Below, one piece after another: positions 13,923 to 25,009 of a DNA stretch of 64,000 bases (its first letter is position 1; the number at the start of each line of letters is the position of its first letter). This DNA comes from Morinoia aosen (lineage: Eukaryota; Arthropoda; Malacostraca; Amphipoda; Talitridae), in assembly GCA_030386875.1 (NCBI GenBank), contig CM059580.1, positions 4,226,618-4,290,617 on the forward strand, written 5' to 3'. The notes below the pieces were generated by a model. That model did no database searches. It saw only the letters and a program-made list of their open reading frames with translations, and was not told the DNA's origin. Position numbers and translations under genes: made by a program.

Positions 13923-14520
13923 GTGGAAGAGGGGAGTGGGAGGGGGAAATGGGAGGGGGAAGTGGGAGGGGGAAGTGGGAGGGGGGAGTGGGAGGGGGAG
14001 TGGGAGGGGAAGGTGGAAGAGGGGAGTGGGAGGGGGAAGTGGGAGGGGGAAGGTGGAAGAGGGGAGTGGGAGGGGATGGTGGAAAAGGGGAGTGGGAGGG
14101 GAAGGTGGAAGAGGGGAGTGGAGGGGAGGGTGGAAGAGGCGAGTGGGAGGGGGAAGTGGGAGGGGGAAGTGGGAGGGGGAAGAGGGAGGGGGAAGTGGGA
14201 GGGGGAAGTGGGAGGGGAAAGTGGGAGGGGGAAGTGGGAGGGGAAAGTGGGAGGGGGAAGTGGGAGGGGGAAGTGGGAGGGGGAAGTGGGAGGGGGAAGA
14301 GGGAGGGTGAGTGGGAGGGGGAGTGGGAGGGGAAGGTGGAAGAGGGGAGAAGAAGGGGAAGGTGGAAGAGGAGAGGGGAGGGGAAGGTGGAAGAGGAGAG
14401 TGGGAGGGGAAGGTGGAAGAGGGGAGTGGGAGGGGGAAGTGGGAGGGGAAGGTGGAAGAGAGGAGTGGGAGGGGGAAGTGAGAGGGTGAGTGGGAGGGGG
14501 GAGTGGGAGGCAAGATGGGT
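13923..14520. repeat. G-rich 12-bp polypurine array, right arm
   Basis: Complement of the left-arm C-rich array (GTGGGAGGGGGAA units), starting immediately after the gap. Confidence 0.95.
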
Positions 14521-14529
14521 GAATGGGGG

Positions 14530-15135
14530 GTAATTCCAATACCTGCAATACGCACCCATTGCCAAGTGATTGCGAGTTGAACAGAACCCATTCCAAATAA
14601 GTTTCCTCCTTGCAGTAACCACCCCCCCCCCGCCCGCATACCCCTCACACCCCCCCACCCCCATGCAAGTCCCCCATAAGGGGGCCGACTTTAATAAGTT
14701 TAATTAAGGTCAATTATGTGTAATTAGAGCAGGTCCTGTACTCCCGTAGGCCTACAATAGGCCTGTGTTAAAATATCGAGCAAACGTTGCAGTACAATAT
14801 GTTTCTGCCCTTGCCCTATACATATATCATCGTGTTCAATTTATACTTCATTTCGGCAATGTTGTTTCTGCCTACTTTTAGTAGATTTTAAAAATTATCT
14901 ATTTAAGCTATTTGTACTCACTTTTTACTTCATTTAGTCAATTGTGTCATTTATGAATGATTTTTTCTACTTTAAATAGATTTAAAAATTTATCTATTGA
15001 AGCTATTTCTAAACATTTCTCCTTCATTTCTCGATTTTGTCAATTTTGAATGATTATTTGAAAGCGTTTCTTACAAGTCGTATCTAATTAAAGCCTAAAA
15101 ATTTAAATTTTTCTCATTGCTCACATTTCTGCATC
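14530..15135. other. Non-repetitive intron stretch, right arm
   Basis: Mirror of 12061-12690. It includes C-runs near 14620-14660 and AT-rich sequence. No exon seen. Confidence 0.5.
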
Positions 15136-15139
15136 GGTT

Positions 15140-16065
15140 TCCCCTTTTCAATATGTTCCCCAATTTTCAATTTTTCTCCTATTTTTATAATTTCATACTC
15201 ATCCCCAATTTCAAGTTTCCCCAATTTTCAATTTTTCTCCTATTTTTATAATTTCATACTCATCCCCAATTTCAAGTTTCCCCAATTTTCAATTTTTCTC
15301 CTATTTTTATAATTTCATACTCATCCCCAATTTCAAGTTTCCCCAATTTTCAATTTTTGTCCTATTTTTATAATTTCATACTCATCCCCAATTTCAAGTT
15401 TCCCCAATTTTCAATTTTTCTCCTATTTTTATAATTTCACACTCATTCCCAATTTCATGTTTCCCCAATTTTCAATTTTTCTCCTATTATTATAATTTCA
15501 CACTCATCCCCAATTTAAAGTTTCCCCAATTTCAAGTTTCCCCAATTTTTAATTTTTCTCCTATTTTTATAATTTCACACTCGTCCCCAATTTCAAGTTT
15601 CCCCAATTTTCAATTTTTCTCCAATTTTTATAATTTCACACTCATCCCCAATTTCAAGTTTCCCCAATTTCAAGTTTCCCCAATTTTTAATTTTTCTCCT
15701 ATTTTTATAATTTCACACTCATCCCCAATTTCATGTTTCCCCAATTTTCAATTTTTCTCCTATTTTTATAATTTCACACTCATCCCCAATTTCAAGTTTC
15801 CCCAATTTAAAGTTTCCCCAATTTGTAATTTTTCTCCTATTTATATAATTTCACACTCATCCCCAATTTCAAGTTTCCCCAATTTTCAATTTTTCTCCTA
15901 TTTTTATAATTTCACACTCATCCTCAATTTCATGTTTCCCCAATTTTCAATTTTTCTCCTATTTTTATAATTTCATACTCTTCCCCCAATTTCAAGTTTT
16001 TGTAATTTTAAATTTTCTCCTATTTTTATAATTTCACACTCATCCCCAATTTCAAGTTTCTCGAA
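15140..16065. repeat. ~61-bp AT-rich array, right arm
   Basis: About 15 units with CTCCTATTTTTATAATTTCA and CCCCAATTTCAAGTTTCCCC; mirror of 11200-12060. Confidence 0.9.
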
Positions 16066-16079
16066 TTTTTCCAACTCCG

Positions 16080-17334
16080 CGCCATTTCCAGAGGTAGTTA
16101 GATAAATACATTAATAGGTATATACATAAATATATCGATACTCGTATATATAAATAGGTATGTAAAACAACACCTCCCAGTCGGGTCGATGGAGGTATGT
16201 AGACTTAACATAAATATATAAAGAAATAGGTAGTAAAATGAATACAATGATAGGTATGGAAATATTTAAATAGATACGTAAGTACAATAGGTATATACAT
16301 ATACACAACTACACCCCCTAGTGGCGACGGCAGAGGTATGTACGTATAACATGTTTATAAATAAATAGGTACGTATACAAAGAAATGGGTAGTTGAATAA
16401 GTAAATATATAAGTATATTGATAGGTATATAAATAGATACTCATACAAATAAATAGCTATAAAATCACCCCCCCAGTGGCGACGGTGGAGGGGGAGGAGC
16501 TGGTGCTGGAGGACGTGTCCAGGACGCACTAGGAATCAGTATATAAACAAATAGGTATATAAATAATAGGTATATAAATAGGTATATAAAGAAATAAGTA
16601 TATAAATAGGTATACAAGGACATAAATAGGCATATAACAACCCCCAGTGGCGACGGTGGAGGGGGAGGAGCTGGTGCTGGAGGACGTGTCCAGGACGCAC
16701 TAGGAATCAGTATATAAACAAATAGGTATATAAATAATAGGTATATAAATAGGTATATAAAGAAATAAGTATATAAATAGGTATACAAGGACATAAATAG
16801 GCATATAACAACCCCCAGTGGCGACGGTGGAGGGGGAGGAGCTGGTGCTGGAGGACGTGTCCAGGGAACACTAGGGATCAGTATATAAACAAATAGGTAT
16901 ATAAATAAATAGGTAAATAAATAGGTATATAAAGAAATAAGTATATAAATAGGTATACAAGGACATAAATAGGCATATAACAACCCCCAGTGGCGACGGT
17001 GGAGGGGGAGGAGCTGGTGCTGGAGGACGTGTCCAGGGAACACTAGGGATCAGTATATAAACAAATAGGTATATAAATAAATAGGTAAATAAATAGGTAT
17101 ATAAAGAAATAAGTATATAAATAGGTATACAAGGACATAAATAGGCATATAACAACCCCCAGTGGCGACGGTGGAGGGCGAGGAGCTGGTGCTGGAGGAC
17201 GTGTCCAGGGAACACTAGGGATCAGTATATAAACAAATAGGTATATAAATAAATAGGTAAATAAATAGGTATATAAAGAAATAAGTATATAAATAGGTAT
17301 ACAAGGACATAAATAGGCATATAACAACCCCCAG
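16080..17334 (+). repeat. 172-bp decoy-exon array before the Ig2 exon
   Basis: Partial copies of the exon's 5' part begin at 16477, 16648, 16819, 16991 and 17163; the true exon begins at 17335, so the period is 171-172 bp. Each copy keeps CCCCCAG, then TGGCGACGGTGG onward for about 50 nt in the exon's frame, and then TAG in frame (for example at 16530, 16701 and 16872). The filler is TATATAAATAGG-type. The unit at 17163 has GGC for GGG, a synonymous change. Older remnants are near 16170 and 16320. Confidence 0.95.
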
Positions 17335-17463
17335 TGGCGACGGTGGAGGGGGAGGAGCTGGTGCTGGAGGACGTGTCCAGGGAACACACCGGCACCTACC
17401 TCTGCATCGCCAAGAACCTCGTCCCGCCCCCCGTCTCCAAGCGCATCCAGCTCATGGTCAACT
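17335..17463 (+). CDS. DIP/lachesin-like Ig protein: exon ending Ig domain 2
   Basis: Neuronal Ig-superfamily surface proteins of the DIP/lachesin group mediate cell adhesion and, for DIPs, bind Dpr partners in synaptic matching. This 129-nt exon (2 nt, 42 codons, 1 nt) has acceptor CCCCCAG and donor GTGGGT. It encodes VEGEELVLEDVSREHTGTYL, then CIAKNLVPPPVSKRIQLMVN: the Ig-fold F strand with its Cys (G-T-Y-L-C) and the family-typical VPPxVSKRI G strand. The split codon joins the exon at 21298 as Phe, giving VNFHPVI, where family members have a similar F-P/H-P linker between Ig2 and Ig3. Seen: frame, splice sites, motifs. Known: family layout. Inferred: DIP rather than lachesin is not settled. 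Upstream exons (signal peptide, Ig1, start of Ig2) are not in the window. Both flanks are arrays made partly of this exon. Confidence 0.88.
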
Positions 17464-18600
17464 GTGGGTATACCTTGTTATTTGCTAGTTATTGGGCATT
17501 TATTGTGGCTATACAGCTCATGGTCAACTGTGGGTATACCTTGTTATTTGCTAGTTATTGGGCATTTATTGTGGCTATACAGCTCATGGTCAACTGTGGG
17601 TATACCTTGTTATTTGCTAGTTATTGGGCATTTATTGTGGTTATACAGCTCATGCTCAACTGTGGGTATACCTTGTTATTTGCTAGTTATTGGGCATTCA
17701 TTGTGGTTATACAGCTCATGGTCAACTGTGGGTATACCTTGTTATTTGCTAGTTATTGGGCATTTATTGTGGTTATACAGCTCATGGTCAACTGTGGGTA
17801 TACCTTGTTATTTGCTAGTTATTGGGTATTTATTGTGGTTATACAGCTCATGGTCAACTGTGGGTATACTTTGTTATTTGCTAGTTATTGGGCATTTATT
17901 GTGGTTATACAGCTCATGGTCAACTGTGGGTATACCTTGTTATTTGCTAGTTATTGGGTATTTATTGTGGTTATACAGCTCATGGTCAACTGTGGGTATA
18001 CTTTGTTATTTGCTAGTTATTGGGCATTTATTGTGGTTATACAGCTCATGGTCAACTGTGGGTATACTTTGTTATTTGCTAGTTATTGGGTATTTATTGT
18101 GGTTATACAGCTCATGGTCAACTGTGGGTATACCTTGTTATTTGCTAGTTATTGGGTATTTATTGTGGTTATACAGCTCATGGTCAACTGTGGGTATACC
18201 TTGTTATTTGCTAGTTATTGGGCATTTATTGTGGTTATACAGCTCATGGTCAACTGTGGGTATACCTTGTTATTTGCTAGTTATTGGGCATTTATTGTGG
18301 TTATACAGCTCATGGTCAACTGTGGGTATACCTTGTTATTTGCTAGTTATTGGGTACTTATTGTGGTTATACAGCTCATGGTCAACTGTGGGTATACCTT
18401 GTTATTTGCTAGTTATTGGGTATTTATTGTGGTTATACAGCTCATGGTCAACTGTGGGTATACCTTGTTATTTGCTAGTTATTGGGCATTTATTGTGGTT
18501 ATACAGCTCATGGTCAACTGTGGGTACCTCTGGTTATTTGCTAGTTATTGGGTATTTATTGTTATTTACTGGCTGTTAGTTGTCCTGCTCATGGTCAACT
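17464..18600 (+). repeat. 66-bp array carrying exon end and splice donor
   Basis: About 17 units starting directly at the exon border. Each has ATACAG, the exon's last 13 nt CTCATGGTCAACT, the donor-like GTGGGTAT, then TTATTTGCTAGTTATTGGG filler. The true exon reads ATCCAG where the units read ATACAG. The unit is 66 bp (22 codons), so the exon's frame stays open for about 1.35 kb into the intron, to a stop near 18818. Confidence 0.96.
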
Positions 18601-18910
18601 GTGGGTATATCTATTGCACTAGTTTTATTTGTTATTTACTAGTTATTCTATGTTATTTACTAGTTATTCTATGTTATTTACTAGTTATTCTACGTTATTT
18701 ACTAGATATTCTGTGTTATTTACTAGTTATTCTTTATTATTTTCTAGTTATTCTTTATTATTTTCTAGTTATTCTCTTATTCACTAGTTATTTTATGATA
18801 TTTACTAGTTATTCTTAGTTATTTACTAGTTGTTCTTTGTTATTTACTAGTTGTTCTTTGTTATTCACTATTTTTTCTTCATTTTCAAGTTTTTTTGTTA
18901 TTTACTAGTT
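18601..18910. repeat. ~20-bp degenerate array (TTATTTACTAGTTATTC)
   Basis: About 15 degenerate units of TTATTTACTAGTTATTCT, related to the filler of the 66-bp unit (TTATTTGCTAGTTATTGG). This suggests that the filler itself came from an older short array. Mirror of 6640-6930. Confidence 0.85.
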
Positions 18911-19169
18911 CTGCTTTGCTAATTACTAATTATCAATTGTCCAGCTCAAGGTCAACTTTATGGAGCTCGTCTCATGTATTTATAAAAATAAAATAAAAAT
19001 AGAAATATGTAAATACATTATCGTTGGCTTCCAGAAAGAGAACAAATCAATTTTTTTTGCTTTTTTCAATAAAATAAAAACTAAATACAAAATGTATACT
19101 ATTAAAAAGGTACCATAATAGGATAAAAGAATAAAAGGCTAGGACAAAGGTACTATTTTTTGCACAATG

Positions 19170-19545
19170 ACCTTTTTATCCGGATAAACCGGATGGACCG
19201 ATTAACCGGATAGACCCGATAACCTGGATAGACCGGATAAGGCGGATAGACCGATTAACCGGATATACCGGATGAGCCGCATAGGCCGATAAACCGGAAT
19301 GACGGATAAACCGGGTAACCGGATTGACCGGATAAACCGGATAGATCAGATAAACCGGATAGACCGGATAAACAGGATAGACCGGATAAACCAGATAGAC
19401 CGGATAGACCGGGTAAACTGGATAGACCGGATAGACCGGATAAACCGGATAGACCGGATAGACCGGATAAACCGGATAGACCGGATAGACCGGATAAACA
19501 GGATAGACCGGATAAACCGGATAGACCAGATAAACCGGATAAATA
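19170..19545. repeat. 9-bp array (CCGGATAGA / CCGGATAAA), right arm
   Basis: About 40 units of 9 bp; mirror of 5845-6476 and shorter than it. The flank at 19030-19160 differs from the left arm by roughly 100 bp of extra AT-rich sequence. Confidence 0.92.
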
Positions 19546-19559
19546 TGCAAAAAAGTAGA

Positions 19560-20320
19560 ACTGTGGTAAGGATATTTTTCCTACACATGTATGTTTTCTG
19601 AACCACAAAAATATCCCAAATCAATTGCAGAGAAATCATGCTCATATAATTATTTGTCGAACATTTCCTACACATTTAAAAATTGACACATTTCTAATAC
19701 ATGTATTGCGTTTTGAAAATTCCAAATAATGTGCATGATAAGATTCCTCGAGCATACATTACATTTGTTCAATAAAACTGCGTTTAAACCTTCGGTGAAT
19801 AATTTAATAATAATATAATAATAATTTTTGCCATGAACTCCAACTTTGACAGCAATTGGTTAAGCCGAAGTTCAACATTCAACTCAAATTTAAAGTCAAC
19901 TGCAGCGCGCGATGTTGAAAATAGCAAACATGAACTGGATCGTGCCTTCATTTAGCTTTGATTAAGTATTTATGGAAATTGTGTTTGTGACTACTGGTCG
20001 GTGAGCAGCAAAATCCCCGCCGTGTACCACCGGTGGATCACATGTGAGTTAAGAGATCGTTCACACACACACCTAAACGCACTTGTCAACGTTCGCTTAT
20101 ATTTCAAATAATCAAAGTAAATTTTAAGAGAAATTCAAACATATTCAGTTCACGCGTTGTGCAGGTCGCGCATCACAGTACGTCGGATGTACCCCGCGTG
20201 CTCTTTACGTTCAAGTTAACGAGTATTTTAGTAGAAACTTCAAAGAGAAGTTTGCCTTTGAAAAAACTTTATTTTAAGTGCTTGAAACGTTTGATATCCC
20301 GCATTCTGAGCAGCGTGATG
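19560..20320. other. Non-repetitive intron stretch with MITE fragment, right arm
   Basis: No exon. About 19850-20055 is the complement of the piggyBac-like MITE interior. A short AT insertion (AATAATAATATAATAATAAT-like, near 19805) is absent from the left arm. Confidence 0.6.
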
Positions 20321-20330
20321 TCATCACGCT

Positions 20331-20967
20331 GGTTTCCGTTGGTTTCCGTTGGTTTCCGTTGGTTTCCGTTGGTTTCCGTTGGTTTCCGTTGGTTTCCGTT
20401 GGTTTCCGTTGGTTTCCGTTGGTTTCCGTTGGTTTCCGTTGGTTTCCGTTGGTTTCCGTTGGTTTCCGTTGATTTCCGTTGGTTTCCGTTGGTTTCCGTT
20501 GGTTTCCGTTGGTTTCCGTTGATTTCCGTTGGTTTCCGTTGGTTTCCGTTGGTTTCCGTTGGTTTCCGTTGGTTTAAGTTGGTTTCCGTTGATTTCCGTT
20601 GGTTTCCGTTGGTTTCCGTTGGTTTCCGTTGATTTCCGTTGGTTTCCGTTGATTTCCGTTGGTTTCCGTTGGTTTCCGTTGGTTTCCGTTGGTTTCCGTT
20701 GATTTCCGTTGATTTCCGTTGATTTCCGTTGGTTTCCGTTGGTTTCCGTTGATTTAAGTTGGTTTCCGTTGGTTTCCGTGGTTTCCGTTGGTTTCCGTTG
20801 GTTTCCGTTGGTTTCCGTTGGTTTCCGTTGGTTTCCGTTGGTTTCCGTTGGTTTCCGATGGTTTCCGTTGGTTTCCGTTGGTTTCCGTTGATTTAAGTTG
20901 GTTTCCGTTGGTTTCCGTAGGTTTCCGTTGGTTTCCGTTGGTTTCCGTTGGTTTCCGTTGCTCAGCA
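20331..20967. repeat. 10-bp array (GGTTTCCGTT)
   Basis: About 64 units of GGTTTCCGTT with GATTTCCGTT and rare GGTTTAAGTT variants and one 9-bp unit near 20779. Mirror of 4766-5085. Confidence 0.96.
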
Positions 20968-21109
20968 CATGTATTCTTCCCCTACAATCCTCGTACGAAC
21001 ATTTACTACCCTGAACCGGTCTGAACCGTCATTCATTAAAATGTTCTACCCCTTTTCCTCTTTATTTCAAACATTAAACTTACCAACTCCACAGTTTTAG
21101 CCCTAAGCT

Positions 21110-21295
21110 TAACCCCCACTTCCCAGTTCAATTCCCATTCACCCCACTCACCTCACTCATCCCACTCACCCCCACTCACCCCCACACACCACCACTCACC
21201 CCACATCCCCACTCACAACACATCCCCCACTCAAGCCCATTCACCCCACTCCCCACTTCAAATCCCACTTACCCCACTCACCCCCCCCCCCCCCC
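21110..21295. repeat. CACTCACCC polypyrimidine array at the Ig3 acceptor
   Basis: Irregular CCCCACTCAC units run straight into the C-run and acceptor of the exon at 21298. CTCAC and CTTAC within the units fit a loose branch-point pattern. Confidence 0.8.
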
Positions 21296-21297
21296 AG

Positions 21298-21417
21298 TCC
21301 ACCCCGTCATCAGCGTCCCCAACCAGCTGATCGGAGCCCCGTACGGTGGGGACGTGCGGCTGCAGTGCCGTGTGGAGGCGTCCCCTAAACCCGTCACCTT
21401 CTGGAACGACGAGGCCG
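21298..21417 (+). CDS. DIP/lachesin-like Ig protein: first half of Ig domain 3
   Basis: 120-nt exon (2 nt, 39 codons, 1 nt) with acceptor CCCCCAG and donor GTACGT. It encodes HPVISVPNQLIGAPYGGDV, then RLQCRVEASPKPVTFW and NDEAG across the next junction. VPNQLIGAP, the B-strand Cys (RLQC), the EASPKP turn and the core Trp are the standard opening of the third Ig domain in DIP/lachesin proteins. Phase 1 at both ends matches the preceding and following exons. The 3' border is the start of the long GTACGT-type array. Homology assignment is from memory of the family; the exon structure is read directly. Confidence 0.9.
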
Positions 21418-24400
21418 GTACGTGCCGTACGTCTTTGGTACGTCTCTGGTACGTCTCTGGTACGTTTCTGGTACGTCTGGTACGTTTTTGATACGTATCT
21501 AGTTCGTCTGGTACATCTGGTTCGTCTGGTACGTCTGGTACGTCTCTGGTACGTCTGGTACGTCTCTGGTACGTCTGGTACGTCTCTGGTACGTCTGGTA
21601 CGTCTATGATACGTATCTAGTTCGTCTGGTACATCTGGTTCGTCCGTTACGTCTGGTACGTCTGGTACGTCTATGATACGTATCTAGTACGTCTGGTACA
21701 TCTGGTACGTCTGGTACGTCTGGTACGTCTATGATACGTATCTAGTACATCTGGTACATCTGGTACGTCTGGTACGTCTGGTACGTCTGGTACGTCTGGT
21801 ACGTCTGGTACGTCTGGTACGTCTGGTACGTCTGGTACGTCTGGTACGTCTGGTACGTCTGGTACGTCTGGTACGTCTGGTACGTCTGGTACGTCTGGTA
21901 CGTTTCTGGTACGTCTGGTCTGGTACGTCTTGTACGTTTGGTACGTCTGGTACGTCTGGTACGTCTGGTACGTCTGGTACGTCTGGTACGTCCGGTACGT
22001 CCGGTACGTCCGGTACGTCCGGTACGTCCGGTACGTCTGGTACGCCTGGTACGTCTGGTACGCCTGGTACGCCTGGTACGCCTGGTACGCCTGGTACGCC
22101 TGGTACGCCTGGTACGCCTGGTACGCCTGGTACGCCTGGTACGCCTGGTACGACTGGTACGCCTGGTACGCCTGGTACGCCTGGTACGCCTGGTATGCCT
22201 GGTACGCCTGGTACGCCTGGTACGCCTGGTACGCCTGGGACGCCCGGTACGCCTGGTACGCCTGGTACGCCTGGTACGCCTGGTGCGCCTGGTACGCCTG
22301 GTACGTCTGGTACATCTGGTACGCCAGGTACGCCTGGTACGTCTGGTACGCCTGGTACGCCTGGTACGCCTGGTACGTCTGGTACGTCTGGTACGCTTGT
22401 ACGCCCGGTACGTCTGGTACATCTGGTACGCCTGGTACGTCTGGTACATCTGGTACGCCTGGTACGCCTGGTACGTCTGGTACATCTGGTACGTCTGGTA
22501 CGCCTGGTACGCCTGGTACGTCTGGTACGCCTGGTACGCCTGGTACGTCTGGTACGTCTGGTACGTCTGGTACATCTGGTTCGTCTGGTACGCCTGGTAC
22601 GCCTGGTACGCCTGGTACGCCTGGTACGCCTGGTACGCCTGGTACGTCTGGTACGCCTGGTACGTCTGGTACGTCTGGTACGCCTGGTACGTCTGGTACG
22701 CCTGGTACGCCTGGTACGTCTGGTACGCCTGGTACGCCTGGTACGTCTGGTACATCTGGTACGCCTGGTACGCCTGGTACGTCTGGTACATCTGGTACGT
22801 CTGGTACGCCTGGTACGCCTGGTACGCCTGGTACGCCTGGTACGCCTGGTACGCCCGGTACGCCCGGTACGCCTGGTACGCCCGGTACGCCTGGTACGTC
22901 TGGTACGCCCGGTACGCCTGGTACGCCCGGTACGCCTGGTACGCCTGGTACGTCCGGTACGCCTGGTACGCCTGGTACGCCTGGTACGCCTGGTACGCCT
23001 GGTACGCCTGGTACGCCTGGTACGCCTGGTACGCCTGGTACGCCTGGTACGCCCGGTACGCCTGGTACGCCCGGTACGCCTGGTACGCCCGGTATGCCTG
23101 GTACGCCCGGTACGCCCGGTACGCCTGGTACGCCTGGTACGCCCGGTACGCCCGGTACGCCTGGTACGCCCGGTACGCCTGGTACGTCTGGTACGCCCGG
23201 TACGCCTGGTACGCCCGGTACGCCCGGTACGCCTGGTACGCCCGGTACGCCTGGTACGTCTGGTACGCCCGGTACGCCTGGTACGCCCGGTACGCCTGGT
23301 ACGCCTGGTACGTCCGGTACGCCTGGTACGCCTGGTACGCCTGGTACGCCTGGTACGCCTGGTACGCCTGGTACGCCTGGTACGCCTGGTACGCCTGGTA
23401 CGCCTGGTACGCCCGGTACGCCTGGTACGCCCGGTACGCCTGGTACGCCCGGTATGCCTGGTACGCCCGGTACGCCCGGTACGCCTGGTACGCCTGGTAC
23501 GCCCGGTACGCCCGGTACGCCTGGTACGCCTGGTACGCCCGGTACGCCTGGTACGCCTGGTACGCCCGGTACGCCCGGTACGCCTGGTACGCCTGGTACG
23601 CCTGGTACGCCTGGTACGCCTGGTACGCCCGGTACGCTCGGTACGCCTGGTACGCCTGGTACGCCCGGTACGCCTGGTACGCCTGGTACGCCCGGTACGC
23701 CTGGTACGTCCGGTACGCCTGGTACGCCTGGTACGCCTGGTACGCCTGGTACGCCTGGTACGCCTGGTACGTCCGGTACGCCTGGTACGCCTGGTACGCC
23801 TGGTACGCCTGGTACGCCTGGTACGCCTGGTACGCCTGGTACGCCTGGTACGCCTGGTACGCCCGGTACGCCTGGTACGCCCGGTACGCCTGGTACGCCT
23901 GGTACGCCCGGTACGCCTGGTACGCCCGGTACGCCTGGTACGCCCGGTATGCCTGGTACGCCCGGTACGCCCGGTACGCCTGGTACGCCTGGTACGCCCG
24001 GTACGCCCGGTACGCCTGGTACGCCTGGTACGCCCGGTACGCCTGGTACGCCTGGTACGCCCGGTACGCCCGGTACGCCTGGTACGCCTGGTACGCCTGG
24101 TACGCCCGGTACGCTCGGTACGCCTGGTACGCCTGGTACGCCCGGTACGCCTGGTACGCCTGGTACGCCCGGTACGCCCGGTACGCCTGGTACGCCTGGT
24201 ACGCCTGGTACGCCTGGTACGCCCGGTACGCCTGGTACGCCTGGTACGCCCGGTACGCCCGGTACGCCTGGTACGCCTGGTACGCCCGGTACGCCTGGTA
24301 CGCCTGGTACGCCCGGTACGCCTGGTACGCCTGGTACGCCTGGTACGCCTGGTACGCCTGGTACGCCTGGTACGCCTGGTACGCCCGGTACGCCTGGTAC

Positions 24401-24782
24401 ACCTGGTGCGCCCGGTACGCCTGGTACGCCTGGTACGCCCGGTACGCCTGGTACGCCTGGTACGCCTGGTACGCCTGGTACGCCTGGTACGCCTGGTACG
24501 CCTGGTACGCCTGGTACGCCTGGTACGCCCGGTACGCCCGGTACGCCTGGTACGCCTGGTACGCCTGGTACGCCTGGTACGCCCGGTACGCCTGGTACGC
24601 CTGGTACGCCCGGTACGCCCGGTACGCCTGGTACGCCCGGTACGCCCGGTACGCCTGGTACGCCTGGTACGCCCGGTACGCCTGGTACGCCCGGTACGCC
24701 TGGTACGCCCGGTACGCCTGGTACGCCCGGTACGCCTGGTACGCCCGGTACGCCTGGTACGCCCGGTACGCCTGGTACGCCC
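21418..24782 (+). repeat. 9-bp splice-donor-like array (GGTACGTCT / GGTACGCCT)
   Basis: About 370 units of 9 bp beginning at the exon's own donor (G, then GTACGT). The first 600 bp are mostly GGTACGTCT, which repeats the donor hexamer in transcript sense; from about 22040 GGTACGCCT and GGTACGCCC dominate. Higher-order copies are visible: the marker GGTATGCCTGGTACG recurs near 23091, 23451 and 23946 (360 and 495 bp apart, both multiples of 9). All six frames stay open for long stretches because no stop fits the unit. This is not a collagen-like gene. Confidence 0.97.
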
Positions 24783-25009
24783 TATTGTATTAGTTTCTCC
24801 AGTTTTATTAACGCAAATAAATCTATAAATATTTTTATTATTCAATAATTACATTAAAAATATTGCTTTATAATGGTAAGAAAATTGAAATAAAGAAATA
24901 TTTAGATTACCATTATTGATAATGATATAATTAAATAATAATAATCATGAAATCAACGGTTTCTACAACTGAGAATTGTGTGTAGCCGTTACCGCGCCGT
25001 TAGGATCCC

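Noticed and set aside
12483..14664. Proline/serine/leucine-rich and glycine/glutamate-rich open frames spanning the first gap
   Set aside because: Produced by a 12-bp polypyrimidine array and its complement, and they cross 500 Ns.
21930..24848. Very long open frames with Gly-Thr-Pro or Arg-Arg-Thr repeats, collagen-like at first sight
   Set aside because: All frames of the 9-bp unit are open on both strands because the unit lacks stops; no start context, no splice context, and the array begins at an exon donor.
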